Shown: positions 1-9,251, counted from the first letter of the stretch. The stretch: 64,000 nt of DNA from Flavobacteriaceae bacterium Ap0902 (GCA_009835005.1 WTFG01000011.1:1-64000), one strand, 5' to 3'. Translations and numbers: made by a program. Notes: generated from the letters alone by a model not told the origin.

Positions 1-69
1 ACAGTTTTGCTGCCCAAAGGTAAAGCTTGTGAAAGCTAACATGAATAAAAACAATAAAGAATTTTTCAT
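1..69 (-). CDS. Exported protein, N-terminal fragment cut by window edge
   Basis: Only the first 23 codons lie in the window, so this gene is too short to appear as a full reading frame. Read on the minus strand from the ATG at 69, they give MKNSLLFLFMLAFTSF followed by TFGQQNC: a short basic N-terminus, a hydrophobic core and a likely signal peptidase I site after FG or GQ. This is a typical Bacteroidota Sec signal peptide, so the product is exported. A promoter-like element lies 32 bases upstream of the start, which suggests a separate transcription unit from the glycan locus that ends just before it. Function cannot be told from this fragment. Confidence 0.7.
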   Translation of the reverse strand, partial: MKNSLLFLFMLAFTSFTFGQQNC

Positions 70-100
70 AATTTAGTAAGATTAATTATTTATGTCTATG

Positions 101-134
101 CAAAGATACTTAATTTTTAGAACTATTATTCAAA
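101..134 (-). promoter_or_regulatory. Bacteroidota-type promoter for the exported protein at the left edge
   Basis: On the minus strand TATCTTTG (101-108) is a full match to the -7 consensus TAnnTTTG, and TTTG (131-134) lies 22 bases upstream as a -33 element. The start codon follows 31 bases after the -7 element. Confidence 0.6.
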
Positions 135-181
135 TATACTTATAATATTGTATGTTAAAATATAGAATTTTTAATATAATA

Positions 182-1312
182 CTAGCCTAATAAAAGTTCG
201 AGATATAATTTTTCTATCGCAGCTGCGTAAATATCTGCTGTGTATTTTGTAGTAGCTTCTTCATGTCCTTTCACTCCTAATTTTTCTCTAAGCTCTGGTT
301 TTTCGATAAGTATTTTGAGCTTATCTGTTAATTCTTCTAGGTTATTTAATTCAAATAGGACCCCATTGATTCCGTCATCTATTAAATATGGAATACCTCC
401 GACATTGGAAGCAATAACTGGTAATTTATGAAACCACGCCTCTGTAATAACAAGCCCAAAGCTTTCTGAAGAGGATGCAAGAATGAAAATATCAAATAAT
501 TCATAAAAAGGGTTAACATTATGTTGATACCCTGTAAAAAGGACCTTACTTTCAATATTTAGACTTTTGGCTAGCTTTTTATATTCATTGATTAGAATTC
601 CATCACCTACTAGAATTAAATAAACATTCAATCCTTGATCTATCAATTTACGCATTGTTACAATAAGATTAGAAAAACCTTTGATATGATTATCCATTCG
701 TCCAACACTTCCTAAAACTATTGTTTCGTTAGGAATAGAGAATTTATGACGAAGGTCATTCTTTATAATCTTATCTTGATTAATTTCTGGAATTGTGGCA
801 CCATTCATAATTAATGAAACCTTTTCTTTTTTTATTTTTGCTGTATTGATTAGGTAATCAGTCACTGCAGGAGACACGCCAATCACCTTGTCCGCTGTCC
901 TGCTAAGGAGTGAAAGAAGCTTAGTGGCTCGCCATGATCTTGTGACAGGATAGGAAGTTTCTTCTAGAATTATTTTAGGAACGCGGCATATTGTTCCTCC
1001 TATCGCAGCCATGGATATACCTTCATATACTGTTCCATGTATAATGTCAGGCTTAAAGTCTTTAATCGTATCAATTACTTTTTTATGAATATTCCAATCA
1101 AAAGGATGTTTCATTTGGCCCACTTCTACAATATCATATCCTTGTTTTTTGAATTCTATGAGCTTAGGGCCAATGGCTTCTGTACATATAATTTTTTGAT
1201 CAAAATTTTCCTTAGGGAGTTTATTGAATAAAATAAGTTTTCTTTGTTCTACGCCACCACTTCTAATGATTTGGTGCGTATGTAATACACGGATTTTATT
1301 AGTGGAACTCAT
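182..1312 (-). CDS. GT4-family glycosyltransferase (last gene of glycan locus)
   Basis: A retaining GT-B fold glycosyltransferase of family GT4, expected to add a sugar from a nucleotide-sugar donor to the lipid-linked glycan on the cytoplasmic face of the membrane. At 376 residues it has the usual family length. The N-terminal acceptor domain has the glycine-rich turn HQIIRSGGVEQ near residue 15. The C-terminal donor domain has GSVGRMDNHIKGF near 200 and the E-x7-E signature ESFGLVITEAW near 285, followed by a VIASNVGG-IPYLI segment typical of the family. No signal peptide or membrane helix is seen. It is the most distal gene of the minus-strand glycan locus, 18 bases after the upstream GT4. 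Donor and acceptor cannot be assigned. Confidence 0.88.
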   Translation of the reverse strand: MSSTNKIRVLHTHQIIRSGGVEQRKLILFNKLPKENFDQKIICTEAIGPKLIEFKKQGYDIVEVGQMKHPFDWNIHKKVIDTIKDFKPDIIHGTVYEGISMAAIGGTICRVPKIILEETSYPVTRSWRATKLLSLLSRTADKVIGVSPAVTDYLINTAKIKKEKVSLIMNGATIPEINQDKIIKNDLRHKFSIPNETIVLGSVGRMDNHIKGFSNLIVTMRKLIDQGLNVYLILVGDGILINEYKKLAKSLNIESKVLFTGYQHNVNPFYELFDIFILASSSESFGLVITEAWFHKLPVIASNVGGIPYLIDDGINGVLFELNNLEELTDKLKILIEKPELREKLGVKGHEEATTKYTADIYAAAIEKLYLELLLG

Positions 1313-1330
1313 ATAACCTTTTTTTTGAAG

Positions 1331-2500
1331 TTATGAGTTTACTTTTTTTGCGATAAGTTGATTTTCGTAAAAATTCTTTAAAGCCTTGATGATAGAATCT
1401 CTTTCGAAGTTTTGTGCAATGAATGTTCTTGTGTTTTTTTTAAGGAAACGATAAAGTTCTATATCCTCCTGAATCAGGAGCATGGCGTTCTCTAATGATC
1501 CTACATCCTTTACTGGTATGATAAGACCATTGATTTTATTTTCTATAATTTCATTGTTTCCGTTAATGTCCGATACGATTGACGGCAATTGCATTGCTCC
1601 TGCCTGTAATACTACATTAGGAAAGCCCTCTCTATAACTTGGGAATGTAAGAACTTCACTAATACTTAAGTAAGGTCTAACATCTTTTTGCCATCCTAGA
1701 TCTATAATATTTTTATTTTGATTAATTTCTTTTAAAACCTCCTTATTTAATGGGTCTAGTTTATTTTCTTTGGATCCGATAAGTAATAATTTACATCTAT
1801 GATTCAAGCCTTTGAAAGCTGTTACTAATTCTTCTATGCCTTTATCTTTTACTATTCGTCCAACATAAATGAATACAAAATCATCTTCTGAAATTCCTAA
1901 TTTAGATCTAAGTTCAATTTTATATTCTTGATCATATAATGCAGGGTCAAAATAACTCGTATCTATACCATTAGAGCTACCAGTTCCAATAATATAGAGT
2001 TTTTTTTCTTTGGTGAATTTTTCTTTTAAAATTATATCCTTTAGCCCGTTGGAATTGGGTAATACATTGGTTGCGCAGGCATAGGTAATCTTTTCTACAG
2101 TTTTTAATAATAATTTTCTAAAACCTTTCGTTTCTAGAAGCGGAAGTCCGGCGACTGTATGTAATCTTATAGGAACTCCTGTGATCCAAGCAGCTATCAT
2201 GCCAGTGGTTCCTGCCTTTGGAGTGTGCGTATGGACAATAGTTGGTTTAACTTTTCTGAAATACTTAATTAACTTAATCAGAGAAGATAAATCTTTGAAT
2301 GGGGTGATAGACCGTGTTAATTCTAAAGGAAAATAATTGACATTTTCTCTTCTAGCAATTTTCTCTAAATAACCTTTGTCAGATGCACTTATCGCTGTTA
2401 CCTCAAAATACTGTGACATATATTTTAATTGTCCTTCTAGGAGCTTATCTAGGGACAAAGGAACTGTTGTAATGCGTATTAATTTAGGTTTTTTAGACAT
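1331..2500 (-). CDS. GT4-family glycosyltransferase (Gln in place of second motif Glu)
   Basis: A GT4 glycosyltransferase of 389 residues. The N-terminal half contains the THTPKAGTTGMIAAW segment (about 94-108) found in Bacteroidota capsule and O-antigen GT4 enzymes that resemble PglA/WbnH-type transferases. The C-terminal half has YVGRIVKDKGIEELV near 212 and then REGFPNVVLQAGAM near 290. The second glutamate of the E-x7-E motif is Gln here, a substitution that recurs in this subfamily, so it is not by itself a sign of inactivity. SDINGNNEII follows. The gene lies 18 bases upstream of the last GT4 and 153 bases downstream of a membrane protein gene. Sugar specificity is unknown. Confidence 0.87.
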   Translation of the reverse strand: MSKKPKLIRITTVPLSLDKLLEGQLKYMSQYFEVTAISASDKGYLEKIARRENVNYFPLELTRSITPFKDLSSLIKLIKYFRKVKPTIVHTHTPKAGTTGMIAAWITGVPIRLHTVAGLPLLETKGFRKLLLKTVEKITYACATNVLPNSNGLKDIILKEKFTKEKKLYIIGTGSSNGIDTSYFDPALYDQEYKIELRSKLGISEDDFVFIYVGRIVKDKGIEELVTAFKGLNHRCKLLLIGSKENKLDPLNKEVLKEINQNKNIIDLGWQKDVRPYLSISEVLTFPSYREGFPNVVLQAGAMQLPSIVSDINGNNEIIENKINGLIIPVKDVGSLENAMLLIQEDIELYRFLKKNTRTFIAQNFERDSIIKALKNFYENQLIAKKVNS

Positions 2501-2653
2501 AATTGATTTGGTAATCCCTATGATTTAATAGTTTTAAAAATTATATTATTGAGTATTCCTATATTCATAAAGTATCTAAACTTTTTCTTCTCAGCGTTCA
2601 TCTTTTAAAATTAGTCTTATTAATTAAGGCTCCCTCAATATAGTTAAATTAAT

Positions 2654-3877
2654 TTAAAAAATCTTTTGTTTCTGCTTATTTGGTTTGTTTAATATATTCT
2701 GGTAATAAAATTCAAACTTTTTAAACTTTGTGGTATTATATAAACCCGCAACTGCAAAAATTATAAAGCCTGGAAGAAACATGTTTCTCTCGCGAATTAT
2801 GATACCTAGATTTCCCAATATAGGAGCGAAGGCTAATGCGCCAATGAGCCAATACAAGAAACTGGATAAAATTATAAAATGGCTAGATTTAAACACTCTG
2901 ATTGGTTTATTACGTAAGAAAATTGCTGTTAATAGAATCCAGGCTACATTTTCAATAGAGGCTAAAAGCCCTAACGCATTTGGAGCATCAAAAAATAAGG
3001 GTCTATATAGAAAGGTGAATACTTGTAAAGGATAGGGGAGGTTCCCAATATCTACGGATGAACCAGCTGACCTGCTTAATGCTCCTGATTTACTCTCACT
3101 AAATTGGCTGAAAGATTCTACAGATGCATCATCAATTTTGGCAAATTCTAAAACATTATTTAATAGGGGTAGAAATAATATAAATGCAACAATTGTGATA
3201 AGAATTTTTTGCACCAGATACATTTTGCTTTTGAGAATAAAAGAGGTCGCAAATCCTGCGAGCAAGAAAAGTAATATATGAGGTCTGATTGGATATGCTA
3301 TCGCTATGATGAAAAGTAGCATCCACCATCTTTTCTTTAGATTATTTATGGCATAGAAAAATGCACATGCACAGAAAAAAAGTAGAGTATCTTTACCAAC
3401 GCCACCAGACCAGAAATGGAAATTGGGTAGAAATAGTATCGTAGGGAAGATAGAAACCCCTAAAAACTTTATGTGCTTCACGTATTGGATCAATGGAAAT
3501 AATTCTTTTAAAGTCACTATCATCAAGAGAATTCCCCAATAGCCGAGAAGACCAAATAGCATAGTCCCAGTAAAAAAATCTAAATTTAGTATATTGGATG
3601 GCAGGTAGCATATTAAGTAAACATAATCAGAGGCAGAAGTATTTCCCAAAAGAATTTTAGTCCATAATTCTTCAAAATAAATTTCTTTGGCGATTTTCCA
3701 ATATCCTTGCGCATCACCTCCATTGGTTCTTATGTATAAATAGAATACAAAAGACATAATCATATGATATACATATAATTGATCCAATAGAACAAAATCC
3801 TTGGTATTTAAAGTTTTATATCTATCTTTTAAAAAATAACCAAAGGTTAATAATAATATAACAATGATATAATCCAT
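2654..3877 (-). CDS. Multispanning membrane protein, candidate Wzy-type glycan polymerase
   Basis: A 407-residue integral membrane protein with roughly ten hydrophobic segments across its length and a larger hydrophilic loop around residues 250-290. The start MDYIIVILLLTFGYFLKDRY puts the first helix at the very N-terminus. Basic or aromatic stretches between helices (AYPIRPHILLF near 193; RERNMFLPG near 365) resemble the arginine-bearing loops of O-antigen or capsule polymerases. I recognise no family-specific motif. Its place among glycosyltransferases, the absence of any other obvious polymerase, and its topology make Wzy the best guess; an EpsG-like or acyltransferase role is possible. 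It has spacers of about 155 bases on both sides, unlike the packed genes nearby. Confidence 0.5.
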   Translation of the reverse strand: MDYIIVILLLTFGYFLKDRYKTLNTKDFVLLDQLYVYHMIMSFVFYLYIRTNGGDAQGYWKIAKEIYFEELWTKILLGNTSASDYVYLICYLPSNILNLDFFTGTMLFGLLGYWGILLMIVTLKELFPLIQYVKHIKFLGVSIFPTILFLPNFHFWSGGVGKDTLLFFCACAFFYAINNLKKRWWMLLFIIAIAYPIRPHILLFLLAGFATSFILKSKMYLVQKILITIVAFILFLPLLNNVLEFAKIDDASVESFSQFSESKSGALSRSAGSSVDIGNLPYPLQVFTFLYRPLFFDAPNALGLLASIENVAWILLTAIFLRNKPIRVFKSSHFIILSSFLYWLIGALAFAPILGNLGIIIRERNMFLPGFIIFAVAGLYNTTKFKKFEFYYQNILNKPNKQKQKIF

Positions 3878-4033
3878 TGATTACTTTTTTAGTACTTTGT
3901 TTAATGGGAATTATTAATTTATAATAGAACGCTAATATACGATTTTGTAATGTCTGCTATCAATTAAATCTTAGGATTGCCTTATGCCCGGCACCTTATA
4001 ACTTATTCAAAGTTGCGGTTTTCGATACTGCTC

Positions 4034-5263
4034 TTATATTTTTTCTACTTGTTCTAAATAGGCGTATTCTTTTAGCATAATTTGACTTACAAATTTATAT
4101 TTATCTTTTAACTCATAATAGTTGGCAAAGGCGAATTCAATCGTTTTTGCCAAATCATGCTCGTTAGATGGTTCAAAGGTTAATGAAAGTCTTTGTTTTT
4201 CATTTATTTCCATTACACTGGGGTGACTTCCGTTTATTACAATCCTATTAGACAAAAGTGCGTCTATATATTTGATATGAATAACGAGTTTAGAAAACTC
4301 ATTCTTAGTATCAGGGCACACAATAACATCTGCCATGGCTTGAAAGTAGGGAAGCAACTTATAGGGTGTTCTACCTGTAAAGATTATATTATCAATATTA
4401 TTTTCTTGTACATATTTTTCACAATTGGGTCTTTCGTAGCCATCACCTACTAATACCAATGTGATGTTTTCTAAGTCTTCCTTTACTAGTTCAAAAGCCT
4501 TGATTAAAACCATTACGCCTCCAGTTAGTTTAAATGCTCCTGTGAAAAGAATTATTCTTGAATCTTTTGGTATGCCATACTCATTCATAACTGGTGTAGC
4601 ATCGTCCTTTCTCAATGTGTTTGGTTTAGCATTTGGAGGTACAAGATTATTGAGGATCACGTAATTACGATCCTCTAATTGAGGATATAATTGGATAAAA
4701 TAACTACGCATGGATTCTGTAACAAAAATATTCTTGCTTGAATTTGTTAAAACTTTTTTGTCTAAACTATAAGCAGCGTTTTTCTTTAACCTTAAAACCA
4801 ATTTTTTTAATGGACTTGAATTGTTTTTAATCTGGAAGTCAAATTCTAAAGTGCTTACTCCATGAATATCGTTGATGTAACTATGAATTAATTTATTTTG
4901 TTTTAACCAATAACCCATAGAGTTGTCAAGATATTCAAAAGTATAAATTGTCTTATTCGTAAGGTCTGGTAATAGTTGTTGGAAATGTTTTTTAAGTTTT
5001 GAGAAGAAAGTATTTACAACTTTATAATTAAATTTTGATAATAGAAATTGAAACTTACGCTTTTCTTGAGGTGTAAACTTGTAATTGATAGATACATGCT
5101 GTATATCTGGATGAAATTTAGAAAGGTCCTGAGCATTGGATATAAATTTAACTGAATGGTCCTTCATTGCTAGAGAATTTAAAATGCTTAAAATTCGTAT
5201 AGTTCCACCACCTTCTTTGGTGAAATCATTCATGGATAAAAATATATATTCCTTTTTTGTCAT
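4034..5263 (-). CDS. GT4-like glycosyltransferase with atypical donor motif
   Basis: A 409-residue cytoplasmic GT-B protein. The N-terminal part (MNDFTKEGGGTIRILSILNSL) matches the glycine-rich acceptor loop of GT4 enzymes. The C-terminal domain has ILFTGAFKLTGGVMVLIKAFELV near 238 and LVLVGDGYERP near 270, followed by an NIIFTGR-type segment, as in GT4. The usual E-x7-E signature is replaced by a degenerate stretch, NEFSKLVIHIKYIDALLSN (about 323-341), so catalysis could differ from its neighbours. A possible internal promoter lies about 45 bases upstream of the start, and long spacers flank the gene. Donor sugar is unknown. Confidence 0.75.
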   Translation of the reverse strand: MTKKEYIFLSMNDFTKEGGGTIRILSILNSLAMKDHSVKFISNAQDLSKFHPDIQHVSINYKFTPQEKRKFQFLLSKFNYKVVNTFFSKLKKHFQQLLPDLTNKTIYTFEYLDNSMGYWLKQNKLIHSYINDIHGVSTLEFDFQIKNNSSPLKKLVLRLKKNAAYSLDKKVLTNSSKNIFVTESMRSYFIQLYPQLEDRNYVILNNLVPPNAKPNTLRKDDATPVMNEYGIPKDSRIILFTGAFKLTGGVMVLIKAFELVKEDLENITLVLVGDGYERPNCEKYVQENNIDNIIFTGRTPYKLLPYFQAMADVIVCPDTKNEFSKLVIHIKYIDALLSNRIVINGSHPSVMEINEKQRLSLTFEPSNEHDLAKTIEFAFANYYELKDKYKFVSQIMLKEYAYLEQVEKI

Positions 5264-5306
5264 AGAATCTATGTATACGATATAATAGGTAAAAAGATGT
5301 AGTGTA

Positions 5307-5314
5307 CAAATATA
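5307..5314 (-). promoter_or_regulatory. Possible internal promoter -7 element in the glycan locus
   Basis: TATATTTG on the minus strand matches TAnnTTTG exactly, in the 98-base spacer upstream of the GT4 gene that starts at 5263. No clear -33 TTG is seen at the usual spacing, and the region is very AT-rich, so chance is a real possibility. Confidence 0.3.
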
Positions 5315-5361
5315 GTATATGTTTTTATCTAGTTTTCTAATTTATATGAATCAATTAAATT

Positions 5362-6552
5362 TTACTCTTTGAGTTGATTTAGTGCTTTCAAATATGAATG
5401 GGCGGCGGCTTCTAATGAGAAGATAGGTATTGCTTCTTGTCTTATTTCATTTCTTCTGATGTCTTTATGGCTATTTATAAAGTTTGTGATTTCCAGAGGC
5501 TGGGGAGGGGTGTCATGTTTATATAAGAGGGTTCCAGGTATTTTATCCAAAATTTCCTTTGAATCTCCAATCCCATTACTCGCGATAGTAGGAATGCCCA
5601 TCAATAAATACTCTCCTAATTTAATGGGGGCAACACCTATCATGCTTTTTTGGGGCTCCCTTATCGCAAAAGCAATGTCGCCAGCATTCATATAAGCAGG
5701 AACTTCTTTGAAAGGAACCTTTCTAATGCTGAAGTGTGGCTTCAAATTATTTGGAATCAATGGAGTCACTTTTTCTGGTGATCCTGTTAAAAATAAAAAA
5801 TGGCTAGAGGGGTTAGTTTTTAGGAAATGTTGGAATGTATCAAGCATAATCTTCCAGCCATATTGTGGACCAAAGGAACCAGCATATAGAAATACAACAT
5901 CATCTTTATTAACACCGATTTCTCTTCTTTTTTCAATTCTTAAGTTCTCGTTGGGCGTAAAATGAGAGATGTCTCTGCCATTTTGTACTACAAAAAATTT
6001 AGATTTATTTTCTGGGTTGTAATTTTTTAAATGATACTCAATAGATTGTTTAGACCTTGTGATTATATAATCGGAATTTTTAATTGCTTTTTTCTCTATA
6101 GATCTAAGAAATTTATGCATTACACTTCCTCTTTTTAAACCAGCAAAATCTATTCTTTCTTCTATAGGTAATCCATCTGCATCAAAGACGATGGGTAGGT
6201 TTAAGTTCAATTTATGAACCATATAGGCAGGAAAAGTGCTTCTAGGCATCAATATATCAATATTCCATTTTTCAATACATTGTTTGATATTTTTATCCCC
6301 CAGGAGTAAAGTTATTAAACTACCAATTGATGCCACCGGTTTTCGATTAATTGGTGCAGATTTATATGGAATGTTATTTTTATAAGATGCCTGCTCTTGG
6401 TCCGTTGTTTCTTTTGCCCATGTATATTGTAAATAATGAAATTTGTATGTTGGGTTTATCTTCTCTACAGCATTGAATATAGGCATAAATAGTCCTTCCG
6501 CATAACTAGTTTGTGGACCATCCCAAGTGATAAATAGTATGTTTTTTTTCAA
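5362..6552 (-). CDS. GT4-family glycosyltransferase
   Basis: A 396-residue GT-B glycosyltransferase. The N-terminus (ILFITWDGPQTSYAEGLFMP) is an acceptor-domain beta strand and loop. The linker carries SDYIITRSKQSIEYHL near 160, seen in many GT4 enzymes. The C-terminal domain has FLYAGSFGPQYGW near 225, FLFLTGSPEKV near 254 and then APIKLGEYLLMGIPTIAS near 314, where the KLGEY variant of the E-x7-E region contacts the donor nucleotide in related enzymes. No membrane segment is seen. It sits 17 bases after the preceding GT4 in transcription order, so the two are probably co-translated. Substrate is unknown. Confidence 0.82.
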   Translation of the reverse strand: MKKNILFITWDGPQTSYAEGLFMPIFNAVEKINPTYKFHYLQYTWAKETTDQEQASYKNNIPYKSAPINRKPVASIGSLITLLLGDKNIKQCIEKWNIDILMPRSTFPAYMVHKLNLNLPIVFDADGLPIEERIDFAGLKRGSVMHKFLRSIEKKAIKNSDYIITRSKQSIEYHLKNYNPENKSKFFVVQNGRDISHFTPNENLRIEKRREIGVNKDDVVFLYAGSFGPQYGWKIMLDTFQHFLKTNPSSHFLFLTGSPEKVTPLIPNNLKPHFSIRKVPFKEVPAYMNAGDIAFAIREPQKSMIGVAPIKLGEYLLMGIPTIASNGIGDSKEILDKIPGTLLYKHDTPPQPLEITNFINSHKDIRRNEIRQEAIPIFSLEAAAHSYLKALNQLKE

Positions 6553-6569
6553 AATGAAGTTATTAAGGT

Positions 6570-7646
6570 TTAGCCTTTTTTTACTTGATAGATTTTATAT
6601 AATTCTTGAATATGTTGTTTTAGAGAATAATTAGTAAGAACTTTCTTGTGTGCCTTTTGTCGAATTTCATTCCTTTTTATATCATCCAAGTTAAGTATGG
6701 TTTTAATCTGATTTTTTAAACTATCCGTATCATTCACGGGAATTATAAATCCTGAGTTGCCGTGTTCTATCATCTCTGATGCGGATCCACTATCTGTTGA
6801 TATAGATATAGTTTTCGCATACATTGCTTCACACAGTGCATTAGAAAACCCTTCTGTAAAAGAGTTGAGTATGAAAATATCTGCTGCGTGTAGTTTGTTC
6901 ATTGGAGATGCTTCAAATCCATGTAGAACTATACGGTCTGATAGATTATAATCATTTATTAATTCTTCTAACCTACCTCTTTGTTCTCCTTCGCCATAAA
7001 TATGGTAGTATAAATTATAACCTTCTTGGATGAGTTGAGCAATGACTTTTATAACCTCAGGGATGTTTTTAACAGCAGTTAATCTAGAAACACTGATGAT
7101 ATGAGTAGCATTGCTTGGTTTGTAAGAAAATAATTTATCTTCAATCGGATTGAAAATAATCGGATTATTCACCTGGTATAATTTATTGTGCGGTACCGCA
7201 TTATTTTCATATAGTACTTTTAATACTGGCTTAGAATTGCCTATAACCGCTTTGGCAAATTTATATATTTGGGTGAAGATAACTCTAGCCTTTAAACTTT
7301 GATTAGGAATTCCAATCTCTTCTGCTATTATAGTTTCAACTCCTGCGAGTTTGCCTGCTATAACACCATGGTAATTAGCCTCTGCACCAGATGTGTGTAA
7401 TACGTTTGGCTTTTCTTTTTTCAGGAATTTATATAATTTATAAGTAGTTTTGATGGAATAGATAGAGGGATTAGCATGCAAATTGACGACTCTTTTCCCT
7501 TGCTTTTTAATTTCATCTGCAGCATAGCCCGTATTATTCAAGCAGGTGAAAATCCATTCATTATCATCCTGAACATGGCTTACATTTACCAAACGTTTTT
7601 CTAGTCCTCCAAAATCTAAGAAAGTAGATAGCCTAATTATCTTCAT
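6570..7646 (-). CDS. GT4-family glycosyltransferase
   Basis: A 358-residue GT4 enzyme. It begins MKIIRLSTFLDFGGLEKRLVN, with the double-glycine acceptor-domain loop. Later landmarks are HTSGAEANYHGVIAGKLAGV near 84-103, IISVSRLTAVKNIPEVI near 180, YHIYGEGEQRGRLEELI near 213, and the complete E-x7-E motif in FTEGFSNALCEAM near 262, followed by ISTDSGSASEMI. Its start overlaps the end of the ATP-grasp gene by 14 bases, so translation is probably coupled. This makes it the best candidate to transfer the sugar made by the upstream NeuB, HAD and ATP-grasp cassette, although known nonulosonate transferases are usually not GT4. That link is inference. Confidence 0.85.
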   Translation of the reverse strand: MKIIRLSTFLDFGGLEKRLVNVSHVQDDNEWIFTCLNNTGYAADEIKKQGKRVVNLHANPSIYSIKTTYKLYKFLKKEKPNVLHTSGAEANYHGVIAGKLAGVETIIAEEIGIPNQSLKARVIFTQIYKFAKAVIGNSKPVLKVLYENNAVPHNKLYQVNNPIIFNPIEDKLFSYKPSNATHIISVSRLTAVKNIPEVIKVIAQLIQEGYNLYYHIYGEGEQRGRLEELINDYNLSDRIVLHGFEASPMNKLHAADIFILNSFTEGFSNALCEAMYAKTISISTDSGSASEMIEHGNSGFIIPVNDTDSLKNQIKTILNLDDIKRNEIRQKAHKKVLTNYSLKQHIQELYKIYQVKKG

Positions 7647-8685
7647 TCGTCCTCTTCACAAAGTTGTCTATTGCATTTGCATATTCTTCTTCCAGAATAG
7701 ATTTTTCTTCTATTTTATTCCATCGGTTATTTTCCCAAACAGAGTAAAAGTTTGATTGTGTTAAACCAATTGGCCCAAATGCTGTACCTTGAAACTCAAA
7801 TAAATAGCAATTCTTGCTATCATCAATACCTACATCAATTGAAACGAATGGTGTTTTAAGTTTTTCTATGATTGATTTAGAGAAGTTAAGAACCTCTACA
7901 GGCGCTTCTTCAAAAGAAAACTTACCACTTCCACTCGCTCTAAAATCATTTTCTCTAGTCTCTCTCTTAAAAGTATAATATTTATTACCAAATTGTAGTA
8001 CCTTATAGTCACATTTTAAATCTGGTATGAATTCTTGATATATAACAGGTATTCTTTTTTGAAAATAATCTGTAAAATTAATTTCTAACAGGTTTTCTCT
8101 AGGGTTTAAATTTTGATCTTTATTAAAGCTATTTCTTTTATTTACCTGAAAGGCAATCTTCTCTTTAAGTGATTGTTTTTTAAGTCTTTTTTGAATTTGA
8201 ATTAGTTCATTCTCTGATTTTATTAGATGAACACCACTAGATAACGCACCTTTATTTTCTTTTAAGACAAATGGAAAAGTTAGTTTATCATTCACCAACT
8301 CATCAATATCTCCATAATATTTCCCTTTCACTCTTTCTATACCCAACATTTTTTTCATATACTCTTGGAAACCTTTATTCTCTAGAGCGTATAATTGATT
8401 AAATTTAGGGAAAATTTTGATATCTGGTCTCTGATGTGTTATAAATAGAATAGTATCCTGTATATAGCGTAAATAATTTTCATTATATACAGAGGAGTAG
8501 AATAAAACTGCGTTATAGGGAATATCATCAAGACTATCTACTAATTTATCAAATGAAATTATATTAGTTTCCCACCCTAGTTTCTTAAACTGATTTTCTA
8601 TTATTTTGGTGTCTAGTCCCATCCAGATACGTCCAGCCATAAACTGTTGATAGACTGGTGCAATTATAATATGTTTACTTTTCAT
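7633..8685 (-). CDS. ATP-grasp domain protein of unknown substrate in NeuB cassette
   Basis: A 350-residue soluble protein with ATP-grasp features. The pre-ATP-grasp region runs over about residues 1-100 and has MAGRIWMGLDTKIIENQFKK near 16-35. The nucleotide-binding segment FPFVLKENKGALSSGVHLIK (about 138-157) corresponds to the Lys-bearing strand and glycine loop. A C-terminal acidic metal site is seen in VSIDVGIDDSKNCYLFEFQG near 285-304. Such enzymes join a carboxylate to an amine or thiol through an acyl phosphate. Between a KdsC-like phosphatase and a glycosyltransferase it may attach an amino or carboxylic acid to a sugar, or work on a nonulosonate carboxylate. Overlap with the downstream gene suggests coupled translation. 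I recognise no characterised orthologue; fold confidence is fair, function unknown. Confidence 0.65.
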   Translation of the reverse strand: MKSKHIIIAPVYQQFMAGRIWMGLDTKIIENQFKKLGWETNIISFDKLVDSLDDIPYNAVLFYSSVYNENYLRYIQDTILFITHQRPDIKIFPKFNQLYALENKGFQEYMKKMLGIERVKGKYYGDIDELVNDKLTFPFVLKENKGALSSGVHLIKSENELIQIQKRLKKQSLKEKIAFQVNKRNSFNKDQNLNPRENLLEINFTDYFQKRIPVIYQEFIPDLKCDYKVLQFGNKYYTFKRETRENDFRASGSGKFSFEEAPVEVLNFSKSIIEKLKTPFVSIDVGIDDSKNCYLFEFQGTAFGPIGLTQSNFYSVWENNRWNKIEEKSILEEEYANAIDNFVKRTNEDN

Positions 8686-8738
8686 TGTTCTTGGTTTTAA
8701 CGCATTGGGATTCGGTAATACTCGTTCATTATCAACAA

Positions 8739-9251
8739 TTATTGCTCAAAATCTCCAATTTTGTTTAAGGTTTCTTCTAGTATATTATTTTCTGATAGTA
8801 TATACTCTATAAAAGTACGAAAAGCACCTTCACCACCATTCGTATCTAACACCTTAGTCACTATACTTTTGATGTAAGATGGGGCGTTCTGTGGACATGC
8901 ACTAAAGCCAACTTTTTGTAATAAGCCAATATCATTTATATCATCTCCTATATAAGCACATTCCTCTATGTTGATGCTCAATTCTTTGCAAAGGCGATCT
9001 GCTAATTTTATTTTATCCTTTACGCCTTGATATACGTATTCTATCTTTAATTTTTCTGCACGTTTGGCTACCATAGGCGTTGTTTCTCCTGTGAAAATTG
9101 CTACTGGTATATTGTTGAGTCTCGCAAATAGAACTCCCGCGCTATCGTAAGTATGAAATTTTTTAATATAATCACCCTCTGGCGTATAATACATACTTCC
9201 GTCTGTCCATACACCATCTATATCTGTGATAATTAATTTAGGCAAAATCAT
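8739..9251 (-). CDS. KdsC-like HAD phosphatase (C0 type), probable nonulosonate-phosphate phosphatase
   Basis: A 170-residue capless HAD phosphatase. The catalytic DxD is in LIITDIDGVWTDG (Asp10 and Asp12), motif II is IFTGE near 53, the lysine is in QGVKDK near 75, and motif IV is YIGDDINDIGLL near 101-112. The C-terminal GGEGAFRTFIEYIL resembles the KdsC tail that reaches a neighbouring active site in the tetramer. Size and lack of a cap match KDO-8-P and KDN-9-P phosphatases. Its ATG overlaps the stop of the NeuB-like gene by four bases. Context argues for dephosphorylating the product of that synthase rather than general KDO synthesis, although a KDO role cannot be excluded because kdsB lies elsewhere in the window. 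Confidence 0.82.
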   Translation of the reverse strand: MILPKLIITDIDGVWTDGSMYYTPEGDYIKKFHTYDSAGVLFARLNNIPVAIFTGETTPMVAKRAEKLKIEYVYQGVKDKIKLADRLCKELSINIEECAYIGDDINDIGLLQKVGFSACPQNAPSYIKSIVTKVLDTNGGEGAFRTFIEYILSENNILEETLNKIGDFEQ

